Below are positions 49,399-57,435 of a DNA stretch of 57,435 bases, one piece after another. The notes beneath the pieces are model-generated. The model had not been told where the DNA came from and ran no database searches. It saw only the letters and a program-made list of their open reading frames with translations. A program made the translations under genes and the position numbers. Source of the DNA: an uncultured Lachnospiraceae bacterium (GTDB taxonomy: Bacteria > Bacillota > Clostridia > Lachnospirales > Lachnospiraceae); contig CAJUPI010000013.1 of the NCBI GenBank assembly GCA_910588125.1, forward strand, positions 1 through 57,435, read 5' to 3'. The stretch's first letter is position 1. The number at the start of each line of letters is the position of its first letter.

Positions 49399-50804
49399 TG
49401 TGGAGACGATCAAGACGCCGGGATATGGCGAATGTGAATGTATATACGGCCAGCCGTCTGGGGGAAATGGCGCATTCCCTGGAGATCTTAGCCAGATCCT
49501 GCCAGGATGAGGTAAACAATGAGCGAGGATTGAGCCGGGAAGATGCACTGGCGGCTATGCAGATGTCTGCGGCCATGGTATGCGAGGGCTGTAACCGCTG
49601 CAATCTTTACAGTGACAGCGAAAAGGAGGACAGCTATTATCTGTATTATCTTTTGCGGGCATTTGAGCAGAAGGGGCAGGTAGAGTTTGAGGACATGCCT
49701 CGGTTTTTTATGGAGATTTGTCGGCGGCGTGAAGATTATGTGGCACAACTGAACCGTCATCTGGGGCGGGCTACCATGAATTTGGAGTGGAAGAACCGTT
49801 TTTTGGAAAGCAGGGATACGGTGATGGTACAGTTTCGCGAGCTGGCAATGATTTTGGAGGAATTTGCTCACCAGATGGAGCAGGCGTCGGATATTACAGG
49901 AAGCCGGGGGGAAGCAGTAAAGAGAATGTTCCGGCAGCATCACATGCTGGTGGAAAATCTTTTGATTCTGGAACATGAGGAGCGAAAGCGGGAGGCATAC
50001 CTGACGGTGCGGACGACGAACGGACGATGTGTGACAGCCAGGGAAGCTGCTGAGCTTTTGGGTCAGGCGATGGGGAACAAGAGCTGGTATGCTCCAAAGG
50101 ATACCCGGGCCCTAGTGACCAGACAGACGGCCACCATCCATTTCGCAGAGACTGGGCGATATCGGATGATGTACGGGCTGGCCCGGGTTCCACGAGAGGG
50201 AGAACGGTTTTCCGGTGATAATTTTATGTATTCAGAAGAAGCTCCGGGACAGGTAATTATGAGCGTTTCCGACGGAATGGGAAGCGGGGAACAGGCGTCT
50301 TCGGAGAGCCGGAGAGTGGTAGAGCTGGCGCAACAGCTGTTAGAAACCGGTTTTTCCGCCCGTTCGGCCTTGAAGATGGTTAATACGGTTTTGATGCTGA
50401 CAGGAGGAGAGCAGCACCCGGCCACCATAGATTTATGTTGTGTAGACCTGCATACGGGGGTGCTGGAAGCGATGAAGCTGGGAGCGGCGGCTACCTTTGT
50501 TCTGAACGGAAACGGGGTGGAGATATTAGAGGCCGGGGAAGTACCAGCTGGGATATTGGGAACTGTGGAACCGGTGTTATTGTCGAGAAAGCTATGGGAC
50601 GGCGATCGGGTGATTCTGGTGACAGACGGGGTATTGGAGGCATGCCCGGGAGAAGATAAGGAAGAGAGCCTGCAGGAGTACATAGAAGGGATGGAGGTGC
50701 GCAGCGTGCAGGAAATGGCGGAGGAGATTCTGAATTTTGCGTGCCAGGAGGAGGAACCCAGGGATGATATGCTGGTAATGGTAGGGGGAATATGGAGAAG
50801 ATGA
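49398..50804 (+). CDS. SpoIIE-family PP2C phosphatase without the membrane domain
   Basis: This 468-residue protein occupies the spoIIE position between divIC and tilS. The C-terminal half is a PP2C domain with VSDGMGSGEQAS (metal Asp), VTDGV and DDMLVMVG. The N-terminal half (residues about 20-230) has MAHSLEILARSCQDEV and a Cys cluster CEGCNRCNLY that resembles the SpoIIE central regulatory region. The ten-helix membrane domain of Bacillus SpoIIE (about 330 residues) is absent. SpoIIE dephosphorylates SpoIIAA to release sigma-F. The start is GTG 49398 with GGAGGGG 7 bases upstream. Without the membrane part it cannot localise to the septum in the usual way. Confidence 0.88.
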   Translation: MWRRSRRRDMANVNVYTASRLGEMAHSLEILARSCQDEVNNERGLSREDALAAMQMSAAMVCEGCNRCNLYSDSEKEDSYYLYYLLRAFEQKGQVEFEDMPRFFMEICRRREDYVAQLNRHLGRATMNLEWKNRFLESRDTVMVQFRELAMILEEFAHQMEQASDITGSRGEAVKRMFRQHHMLVENLLILEHEERKREAYLTVRTTNGRCVTAREAAELLGQAMGNKSWYAPKDTRALVTRQTATIHFAETGRYRMMYGLARVPREGERFSGDNFMYSEEAPGQVIMSVSDGMGSGEQASSESRRVVELAQQLLETGFSARSALKMVNTVLMLTGGEQHPATIDLCCVDLHTGVLEAMKLGAAATFVLNGNGVEILEAGEVPAGILGTVEPVLLSRKLWDGDRVILVTDGVLEACPGEDKEESLQEYIEGMEVRSVQEMAEEILNFACQEEEPRDDMLVMVGGIWRR

Positions 50805-50970
50805 GGGTGTTGTAAAATGAGTCCCTCGCCATTTCTCTATCCGGTGTTTGGACGGTTCACGTATACACAGTCTGCTTTTAACGGACAATGTCCGTCAATA
50901 TCAGACAGAATGTTCGTGAACAGCCGGCCACCGGATAGAGAAAGGGCGAGGGACTTATTTTTAATGAGAA
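50803..50970. repeat. Palindromic repeat, family E, long form (copy E7)
   Basis: GAGGGTGTTGTAAAATGAG begins inside the upstream stop codon. GTCCCTCGCC and GGCGAGGGAC, with TTTCTCTATCCGGTG and CACCGGATAGAGAAA, form a long stem. The loop has GTCTGCTTTTAACGGAC and CGTCAATATCAGACAGAATG. The right outer end has decayed after ACTTATTTTT. It separates the spoIIE-like gene from tilS. Confidence 0.85.
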
Positions 50971-51066
50971 TCAAAAAAGGACAGAAGGGGCTTGCAGAGA
51001 GGAAAGGATAAAGGTATAGTGTAGTGGTAAATATTATGATATTTTTTGAAAGAAGGAAGGGGCGGT

Positions 51067-52533
51067 ATGTGGGGGAAGGTATGGCATTTCATAAAAGAGA
51101 AAGATCTGTTGCAGCCGGGAGACCGGGTGCTTGTGGCTGTTTCCGGAGGCGCAGACTCGGTCTGTTTGTTAAAGGTACTGGCGGAAAATCAAATAGGATT
51201 GGCGTTGCGGGCGATGCATGTGCATCATGGGCTGCGGGGAGAAGAAGCAGATCGCGATGCCAGGTTTGTGCAAGGGATTTGCCAAAGGCTTAAGATACCT
51301 CTTGAGATCGTGTATCGAAGGGCAGGGGAATATGCCAGGGAAAATCGGATATCGGAGGAAGAGGCCGGCCGGATTTTACGGTATGAGGCACTGGAGGAAG
51401 CGGCTGCGCGCTGGGAGGAGGAAATCAGCGAGCAGGCGTCCGCGGACGAGAAGCAGGATCGGGGAGCGGCTCCGAAGCAAAGGCCGGTGCAGATTGCAGT
51501 GGCTCATCATCAAGATGATAATGCAGAAACAATCCTGCACCATTTGCTGCGTGGAAGTGGCCTGCGGGGACTGGCAGGGATGCGACCGGTTCAGGGAAAC
51601 CGGATCCGGCCGCTGCTGGGGGTCCGCCGGAGTGAGATTGTGGCATATCTTCAGGAAGCGGAATGGGAGTGGTGTGAAGATTCCAGCAATGAATCGGGGA
51701 TTTATACCCGCAACCGGATTCGCCGGGAACTGATTCCTTGCATGATAGAAAAGGTGAATGCGCGGGCAGTGGAAAATATTTTACATGCCGGAGAGCTGAT
51801 GGGGCAGGCAGATCATTATCTGGAACAGCAGGCCATACATTTGTGGAAGCAGCTGGGATACACAGAAAAAAGTGATGGGAATGGAGAAATTCAAAGGGCT
51901 GTAATCAATCGGGAAGGCTTTTTGGCTCAGGAGAAAATTATCCGCACTTATCTGATTCATCGCATGCTGATGTTGACAGCGCCTGAACAGAAAGACATTA
52001 CAGCAAAACATATTCAACTGATTGAGAGCCTGGCAGATTGTGCCGTGGGCAGCAGCTGTGACTTGCCAGGAGGATTGCGGGCGGTAAGAAGCTATCAGGA
52101 ATTTTACGTGGAGCATCGCCAGAGGATGCAAAGGCCAGAGCCGGCGGAAGTAAATATCCCAGCGCCGGGAGAAGAACCGGTTCGGGTCGGGGATTTCGAA
52201 TTTCGCGCGTTTTTTCGGGAGAACGGGGTAGAAATTCCGAAAAAAGAGTATACGAAATGGTTTGATTATGATAAAATAAAAGCTACGCTGTCGGTTCGAG
52301 GCCGGCAACAAGGGGATTTTTTTACTCTGCCAGGAGGCGGGCGTAAAATGTTGAGCCGTTTTTTGATTGACGAAAAGATTCCCAGAGGCCAGAGGGAGCA
52401 TATTTTAGTATTGGCAGAAGAAAATCAAATCCTTTGGGTGGTCGGATATCGGATCGGTGAATATTATAAGATTACGGAAGCGACACATTCGATATTACAG
52501 GTGGATTTTTACGGAGGAAAAGCATATGGCTGA
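51067..52533 (+). CDS. tilS: tRNA(Ile)-lysidine synthase
   Basis: This 488-residue enzyme converts the wobble C of tRNA-Ile(CAU) to lysidine with ATP and lysine. VLVAVSGGADSVCLLKVL is the PP-loop. MHVHHGLRGEEADRD, VAHHQDDNAETILHHLLRG and GLRGLAGM are family motifs. The C-terminal TilS domain includes DFFTLPGGGRKMLSRFLID-like DEKIPRGQR. ATG 51067 follows AAGGAAGGGG. It overlaps hpt by 8 bases, the conserved Firmicutes arrangement. Confidence 0.95.
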   Translation: MWGKVWHFIKEKDLLQPGDRVLVAVSGGADSVCLLKVLAENQIGLALRAMHVHHGLRGEEADRDARFVQGICQRLKIPLEIVYRRAGEYARENRISEEEAGRILRYEALEEAAARWEEEISEQASADEKQDRGAAPKQRPVQIAVAHHQDDNAETILHHLLRGSGLRGLAGMRPVQGNRIRPLLGVRRSEIVAYLQEAEWEWCEDSSNESGIYTRNRIRRELIPCMIEKVNARAVENILHAGELMGQADHYLEQQAIHLWKQLGYTEKSDGNGEIQRAVINREGFLAQEKIIRTYLIHRMLMLTAPEQKDITAKHIQLIESLADCAVGSSCDLPGGLRAVRSYQEFYVEHRQRMQRPEPAEVNIPAPGEEPVRVGDFEFRAFFRENGVEIPKKEYTKWFDYDKIKATLSVRGRQQGDFFTLPGGGRKMLSRFLIDEKIPRGQREHILVLAEENQILWVVGYRIGEYYKITEATHSILQVDFYGGKAYG

Positions 52534-53050
52534 TAAGATTCGGGTACTATTGTCAGAAGAAGAGGTAAATCACAGGATAGGTGAGATCGCGGCACAGATC
52601 AGCAGGGATTATGAGGGGAAAGCGATTCATATGATCTGTATTTTGAAGGGCGGCGTATTTTTTACCTGTGAGCTGGCAAAGAGACTGACCGTGCCGGTTA
52701 GTCTGGACTTTATGTCTGTGTCCAGCTACGGAGACGATACCAAGTCCAGCGGTGTTGTCCGCATTGTCAAGGATTTGGATGAATCTTTAAAAAATAAAGA
52801 TGTATTGATCGTAGAGGATATCATTGATTCCGGACGTACTCTTTCGTATTTAATCGAGGTGCTAAGGCAGCGTGAGCCGGCAAGTATTCGGCTTTGCACA
52901 TTGTTGGATAAGCCAGAACGACGGGTAAAGAAGCAGGTGAAGGTGGACTATACCTGTTTTTCGATTCCAGATGAGTTTGTGGTGGGATATGGTCTGGATT
53001 ATGCACAGAAATATCGCAATCTGCCGTATATCGGAGTGGTAGAGCTGTAA
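52526..53050 (+). CDS. hpt: Hypoxanthine phosphoribosyltransferase
   Basis: This 174-residue purine salvage enzyme joins hypoxanthine or guanine to PRPP. ICILKGGVFFTCELAKRL, MSVSSYGDDTKSSG and the PRPP loop DVLIVEDIIDSGRTLSYL are present, as is VVGYGLDYAQKYRNLPYIG. GGAGG precedes ATG 52526 inside the end of tilS. ftsH follows after 18 bases. Confidence 0.96.
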   Translation: MADKIRVLLSEEEVNHRIGEIAAQISRDYEGKAIHMICILKGGVFFTCELAKRLTVPVSLDFMSVSSYGDDTKSSGVVRIVKDLDESLKNKDVLIVEDIIDSGRTLSYLIEVLRQREPASIRLCTLLDKPERRVKKQVKVDYTCFSIPDEFVVGYGLDYAQKYRNLPYIGVVEL

Positions 53051-53068
53051 GTGAGGAGGCAACTTTAA

Positions 53069-54895
53069 GTGAGACAACAGTCGTTTAGGGGGACAGGGTT
53101 CCTTCTGGTGGCACTGCTTTTGGTAGCGATGCTCTGGTTTACCCAGGCATTGCAGGGCGGCAGTCAACAGCGCCTGACCAATCAGGCTTTTATGGAGGTT
53201 TTGGATGAAGCAGTGCTCAGCAAAGTGATGATCAATCAGAACGAGCAGACGCCGACGGGTGAAGTGGTATTTCAAATTGGGGATCAGGAGTTCACAGCAT
53301 ATGTATCTGATGTGAATGAAGCAAGAAAATTGCTGGATGAGAAAAACATCGATTATCTGATGAACAATGTACCGCAGAGCAATTATTGGCTGAGTGTGAT
53401 TTTGCCAGTAGGAATATCGGTGGCTATGGCTGTGGTATTGATCATTATGATGAACATGCGTGCCAGTGCAGGAGGCGGCGCAAATTCACGGATGATGAAT
53501 TTTGGCAAGAGCCGGGCCCGAATGACTCATACCAGCCGGGTGAATTTTAAAAATGTAGCCGGACTGCGGGAAGAAAAAGAAGATTTGGAAGAAATGGTGG
53601 ATTTTCTGCGCAATCCTCAGAAATACACCAGTGTCGGTGCGCGGATTCCCAAAGGTGTGATACTCGTGGGGCCTCCCGGAACCGGTAAAACATTATTGGC
53701 AAAGGCGGTAGCAGGAGAGGCTGGAGTACCTTTTTTCAGTATTTCGGGTTCGGATTTTGTGGAAATGTTTGTAGGTGTGGGAGCGTCAAGAGTAAGGGAT
53801 CTGTTTGAGGATGCCAAGAAAAATGCGCCCTGCATTGTGTTTATTGATGAGATTGATGCAGTCGCACGCCGCCGGGGCACGGGTATGGGAGGCGGACATG
53901 ACGAGCGGGAACAGACCTTAAATCAGTTGCTGGTAGAGATGGACGGCTTTGGCGTGAATGAAGGGATCATTGTTATGGCGGCTACGAACCGGGTGGACAT
54001 TCTGGATCCGGCGATTTTAAGGCCGGGACGATTTGATCGCAAGGTGGCAGTGGGACGTCCGGACGTAAAGGGCCGGGAAGAGATCTTAAAAGTTCATTCA
54101 CAGCAAAAGCCATTGGCTGAGGACGTCGATCTGGCACGGGTGGCCAGGACGACATCTGGCTTTACGGGCGCGGATTTGGAGAATCTGATGAATGAGGCGG
54201 CGATTCATGCGGCAAAGAATAACCGAGGGTTCATTGTACAGGCAGATATTGAGAAATCTTTTGTAAAAGTAGGAATCGGGGCAGAGAAAAAGAGCCGGGT
54301 GATATCGGATAAGGAGAAGCGGATTACAGCATATCATGAAGCTGGTCATGCAATTTTGTTCCATGTATTGCCTGACGTGGGGCCGGTGCATACGGTTTCT
54401 ATTATTCCCACAGGAATTGGTGCCGCCGGTTATACCATGCCGTTGCCCAGTGAGGACGAGATGTTCAACACCAAAGGCAAGATGCTGCAGAATATCATGG
54501 TTTCTCTGGGAGGAAGAATTGCAGAGGAAATTATTTTTGAGGATGTAACAACCGGGGCGTCTCAGGATATCAAGCAGGCGAGTAAAATTGCCAGAGCTAT
54601 GGTTACCAAATACGGTATGTCAGAAACAGTGGGAATGATTGACTATGACAGTGACGGAGACGAAGTATTTATTGGACGGGATCTGGCGCATGCAAGAAGC
54701 TATGGCGAGGGAGTAGCCGGAATGATAGATACGGAGGTCAAACGGATCATTGATGAATGTTATCAGAAGGCCAAAGAGATTATCCTGCAGCACCATATGG
54801 TTTTGGACAAATGCTGTGAGCTGTTGGTAGAGAAAGAGAAGATCGGGCAGTCGGAATTTGAGTCGCTTTTTGAAGCAGAGGTACAGGGACTGTGA
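53069..54895 (+). CDS. ftsH: ATP-dependent zinc metalloprotease FtsH
   Basis: This 608-residue membrane protease degrades unassembled membrane and regulatory proteins. Two membrane helices (LLVALLLVAMLWFTQAL; VILPVGISVAMAVVLIIMMN) flank an extracytoplasmic domain. The AAA+ domain has GPPGTGKTLLAKAVAGEAG, FIDEIDAVARRRG and the second region of homology TNRVDILDPAILRPGRFDR. The zinc motif is HEAGH near residue 425, with the third ligand in TTGASQDIK. The start is GTG 53069 with GAGGAGG upstream. Last gene of the cluster. Confidence 0.97.
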   Translation: MRQQSFRGTGFLLVALLLVAMLWFTQALQGGSQQRLTNQAFMEVLDEAVLSKVMINQNEQTPTGEVVFQIGDQEFTAYVSDVNEARKLLDEKNIDYLMNNVPQSNYWLSVILPVGISVAMAVVLIIMMNMRASAGGGANSRMMNFGKSRARMTHTSRVNFKNVAGLREEKEDLEEMVDFLRNPQKYTSVGARIPKGVILVGPPGTGKTLLAKAVAGEAGVPFFSISGSDFVEMFVGVGASRVRDLFEDAKKNAPCIVFIDEIDAVARRRGTGMGGGHDEREQTLNQLLVEMDGFGVNEGIIVMAATNRVDILDPAILRPGRFDRKVAVGRPDVKGREEILKVHSQQKPLAEDVDLARVARTTSGFTGADLENLMNEAAIHAAKNNRGFIVQADIEKSFVKVGIGAEKKSRVISDKEKRITAYHEAGHAILFHVLPDVGPVHTVSIIPTGIGAAGYTMPLPSEDEMFNTKGKMLQNIMVSLGGRIAEEIIFEDVTTGASQDIKQASKIARAMVTKYGMSETVGMIDYDSDGDEVFIGRDLAHARSYGEGVAGMIDTEVKRIIDECYQKAKEIILQHHMVLDKCCELLVEKEKIGQSEFESLFEAEVQGL

Positions 54896-55244
54896 AAAAC
54901 TCTGAGATAATTGTCGGGATGAATTAGCTACTGGCGTGAATCTGCACAAAAAAAGAAACAAAATATTTGGATGTTTGTGCACACTTATTTGGGGAGTTAT
55001 GTTATTATAATAGACGTAACCCCCCAATACATTATATAGTTTTTGCTACACCCCATAAGAAACGAAATACCTTCTCCTGAAAGAGCCGACTACCCCGTCG
55101 GCTCTTTCACTTTATAATATTTATAATAAAAATATATGAATATAGTAGAAATTAATGCAGAAACAGGTTGTAACTTGGAGCAGAATCATTTAAAATAGTA
55201 ATCACCGTGATTTTATCATGTTTTGAGAGGATGTTTTTGGCTAT
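54896..55244 (+). other. Intergenic region with possible small RNA
   Basis: TATAAT at 55006-55011 with a weak -35 could start a transcript near 55018. The segment ends in a 12-bp perfect hairpin GAAAGAGCCGAC (55079-55090) with GTCGGCTCTTTC (55097-55108), then a partly T-rich run. This could be a small RNA of about 95 bases or a distant ftsH terminator. No open frame with ribosome site is seen. The region to 55244 is AT-rich and holds the leader of the GH13 gene. Confidence 0.4.
55079..55108 (+). terminator. Strong hairpin, probable terminator
   Basis: A 12-bp perfect stem with loop TACCCC is followed by ACTTTATAAT. It is the only terminator-like structure between ftsH and the GH13 gene. Confidence 0.6.
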
Positions 55245-57314
55245 ATGGATGAGCATATGATAGGATTAAACCGGCGGGCGCTTTTTACAGATGAGACTTT
55301 GGATTACCGGCGGCCAGAGGAGCCGGATGCCGGAGATCGGGTAGTACTGCGGTTTCGGACAGCAAAAAATAATGCAGATGCAGTCTATTATATTGAGGAA
55401 GAGAAGAAATTAAGAGCCCGAATGCTCAAGGTTGCATCTGATGGGTATTTTGATTTTTACGAGTATGTGGTTGTAGCGAATAATAAACCGCGGCGATATT
55501 ATTTTGAGGTTATCAGGGATGGGGAGAGCTGTTGCTTTAACCGATTAGGTGTTGTGGAGAAGCATGAGGATTGCTTCGCGTTTCGCATTACTCCTGGTTT
55601 CCATACACCAGAATGGGCAAAGGGAGCAGTCATGTATCAGATTTTTGTCGATCGGTTTTGCCGCGGTGATGCAGGGAATGATGTGCAATCCTGTGAATAT
55701 GTTTATATTGGGCGCCCGGTCTATCATGTGGAGGATTGGGGAAGAAATCCATCCACTATGGATGTCGGCTGCTTTTATGGTGGGGATCTGCAGGGAGTAT
55801 GGGACAAGCTGGATTATCTGCAGGATTTGGGGATAGAGGTGATATACTTTAATCCGCTTTTTGTTTCCCCCTCCAATCATAAATATGATACACAGGATTA
55901 TGATCATATAGATCCTCATTATGGCGTGATCGTCAAGGATGGCGGAGAACTGGTGGCGCAAGATGCCGTTAACAATGAACATGCCACCCGCTATCAGATA
56001 CGTTCTGCTTCACAGGAAAATCTGGAAGCGAGCGATGCTTTCTTTGCCCGTTTTATGGAAGAAGTCCATAAACGGAAAATGAAAGTGATTATTGACGGAG
56101 TATTCAACCACTGCGGTTCTTTTAATAAATGGTTGGATCGGGAGCTTATTTATGCGCATCAGGGGATGTATGAACCGGGAGCTTATGAGTCGGCGGATAG
56201 CCCATATCGCACTTTCTTTCGGTTTTATAAGGAAGATGCATGGCCATATAATCCGAATTATGACGGCTGGTGGGGGCATGATACGCTTCCTAAGCTGAAT
56301 TATGAAAAATCCCCCAAGCTGTATGAATATATTATGGAGATTGCAGGCAAGTGGGTATCACCGCCTTATTGTGTGGATGGCTGGCGACTGGATGTGGCGG
56401 CGGATTTGGGGCGAAGCAGCGAGTTTAACCATCAGTTTTGGCGAGATTTTCGCAAAAAAGTCAAGGAGGCAAATCCGGAGGCTATTATTTTGGCGGAGCA
56501 TTATGGTGATCCGGGAAGTTGGCTGGAAGGGGATCAGTGGGATACGGTCATGAACTATGATGCTTTTATGGAACCGCTGACCTGGTTTTTGACCGGCATG
56601 GAAAAGCATAGTGACGAATATAACGGAGAGCTGTTGGGGGATGGCAGCTGGTTTTTCCGAACGATGAGCTATCATATGAGCCGGATGCAGACACCATCTT
56701 TGATGGTGGCCATGAATCAGTTGTCGAATCATGATCACAGCCGTTTTTTAACCCGGACAAACCAGGTTGTGGGCAGGATTGGCACTGTGGGAGCAGATAA
56801 GGCGAATGAAGGGATCCGGAAATATGTGTTGCGGGAAGCCGTACTGATTCAGATGACCTGGCCGGGGGCGCCGACATTGTACTATGGGGATGAGGCAGGC
56901 GTGTGTGGCTGGACAGATCCTGACAGCCGCCGGACTTATCCCTGGGGGCAGGAAGATTATGAACTGATTGAATTTCATCGTTATATGATAACTCTGCACA
57001 GAGCATTGCCTGCTTTGCGGCGAGGCTCTTTAAAGCAGCTTTTAGAGGGCAGGAATCTGATTGCTTATGGACGTATGCGAGGCATTAATAAATGTGCAAT
57101 CGCATTAAACAGCGGCGATGAGGCATGCCAGATATCGTTGCCAGTATGGGAAATGGGAGTGTCGGACGGACAAGTAATGACACAATTGATGTTGACTGGC
57201 AAGGATGGCTATAATGCAGGCATGAAACCGTATGAAGTGAAGGATGGCAAGATAACGCTGGAATTGCCAGGCGGTTCCGGAGTATTGCTTTCCATCGGCG
57301 GGAGGCTTCGGTAA
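55245..57314 (+). CDS. GH13 alpha-glucosidase/neopullulanase-type enzyme
   Basis: This 689-residue cytosolic enzyme has an N-terminal CBM34-like beta domain and a complete GH13 barrel: VIIDGVFNHCG, DGWRLDVAAD with the nucleophile Asp, IILAEHYGDPGSWL with the acid/base Glu, and LSNHDHSRFLTR with the transition-state Asp. VMYQIFVDRFCRGD and GAPTLYYGDEAG are family motifs. The domain layout fits cyclomaltodextrinase/neopullulanase acting on maltodextrins. The start is uncertain: ATG 55245 has GAGAGG 15 bases away, and ATG 55257 is a second choice. No signal peptide. Confidence 0.93.
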   Translation: MDEHMIGLNRRALFTDETLDYRRPEEPDAGDRVVLRFRTAKNNADAVYYIEEEKKLRARMLKVASDGYFDFYEYVVVANNKPRRYYFEVIRDGESCCFNRLGVVEKHEDCFAFRITPGFHTPEWAKGAVMYQIFVDRFCRGDAGNDVQSCEYVYIGRPVYHVEDWGRNPSTMDVGCFYGGDLQGVWDKLDYLQDLGIEVIYFNPLFVSPSNHKYDTQDYDHIDPHYGVIVKDGGELVAQDAVNNEHATRYQIRSASQENLEASDAFFARFMEEVHKRKMKVIIDGVFNHCGSFNKWLDRELIYAHQGMYEPGAYESADSPYRTFFRFYKEDAWPYNPNYDGWWGHDTLPKLNYEKSPKLYEYIMEIAGKWVSPPYCVDGWRLDVAADLGRSSEFNHQFWRDFRKKVKEANPEAIILAEHYGDPGSWLEGDQWDTVMNYDAFMEPLTWFLTGMEKHSDEYNGELLGDGSWFFRTMSYHMSRMQTPSLMVAMNQLSNHDHSRFLTRTNQVVGRIGTVGADKANEGIRKYVLREAVLIQMTWPGAPTLYYGDEAGVCGWTDPDSRRTYPWGQEDYELIEFHRYMITLHRALPALRRGSLKQLLEGRNLIAYGRMRGINKCAIALNSGDEACQISLPVWEMGVSDGQVMTQLMLTGKDGYNAGMKPYEVKDGKITLELPGGSGVLLSIGGRLR

Positions 57315-57334
57315 TAGCAGGGAAGGATTAAGTG

Positions 57335-57363
57335 TTGACAAATTTGAAATTATGGAGTAATAT
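57335..57363 (+). promoter_or_regulatory. Promoter of tRNA-Phe
   Basis: TTGACA (57335-57340), 17-base spacer, TAATAT (57358-57363), about 20 bases before the tRNA. Confidence 0.75.
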
Positions 57364-57381
57364 GTGAAAAGTAAGAGAAAT

Positions 57382-57435
<54 letters not shown>

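Noticed and set aside
2036..50970. Palindromic repeats as a CRISPR array
   Set aside because: Copies are far apart, differ in length and have no regular spacers or cas genes.

Overview
This is a stretch of chromosome from a low/mid-GC Gram-positive anaerobe, most likely a spore-forming Lachnospiraceae-type member of the Clostridia. The evidence is the gene content: pyruvate formate-lyase with its activase and a 2[4Fe-4S] ferredoxin; the sporulation genes yabP, yabQ, yyaC and a spoIIE-like phosphatase; the conserved mazG-hup-rqcP-yabP-yabQ-divIC-spoIIE-tilS-hpt-ftsH order; DnaD/DnaI-type primosome genes; MecA; strong GGAGG Shine-Dalgarno sites; and TTGACA/TATAAT promoters. No phage, insertion sequence, CRISPR array or rRNA operon was found. 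One partial tRNA-Phe lies at the right edge.

Layout. 1-3000: end of a DUF4143-type ATPase, a low-Mr phosphotyrosine phosphatase, a pyridoxal/pyridoxamine kinase, and a convergent class-I glutamine amidotransferase hydrolase. 3000-7100: fermentation block on the minus strand (ferredoxin, PFL activase, and a PFL split into a catalytic protein and a separate glycyl-radical protein), with a divergent DUF1858 gene. 7360-14350: mecA, then a kinase/P-loop cluster of unknown role, a GH18-like exported hydrolase and a lipoprotein phosphoesterase. 14400-19000: an amidase and a 1177-residue wall-anchored beta-helix/Cna-B surface protein. 19100-26500: a TSCPD protein diverging from mtnN, several membrane or coiled-coil unknowns, yyaC, a degenerate-MPN/LysM protein and a DUF5711 protein. 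26500-35000: transketolase, ROK glucokinase, long Mn-pyrophosphatase, flavin reductase, shikimate kinase, phosphoglycerate mutase and a YitT protein. 35000-44100: class A PBP (minus), murC, a DnaA-box cluster, dnaD-dnaI, prs, signal peptidase I. 44300-57435: nucleotidyltransferase, an apparently catalytically dead GH13 protein, the mazG...ftsH sporulation/division/housekeeping cluster, an intact GH13 enzyme and tRNA-Phe.

How the parts fit. The PFL block makes acetyl-CoA and formate from pyruvate; ferredoxin is a plausible electron donor to the radical-SAM activase. PBP1A, MurC, amidase, LysM protein and sortase substrate serve the cell wall. dnaD/dnaI load the replicative helicase downstream of DnaA boxes. 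The right-hand cluster mixes sporulation and vegetative genes, and at two junctions (before yabP and before the spoIIE-like gene) a terminator-type hairpin that buries the Shine-Dalgarno is combined with an internal sigma-E-like promoter.

Most notable: (1) the split PFL; (2) a dispersed family of 43-175 bp imperfect palindromes at gene ends, whose stem sequences differ from copy to copy while pairing is kept; (3) the GH13 scaffold lacking all three catalytic acids; (4) the twin hairpin/promoter switches; (5) the tandem DnaA boxes; (6) a kinase fused to a Lys-less P-loop domain beside a second protein with the same oddity. All calls rest on reading the sequence and on remembered family motifs; no database search was run.
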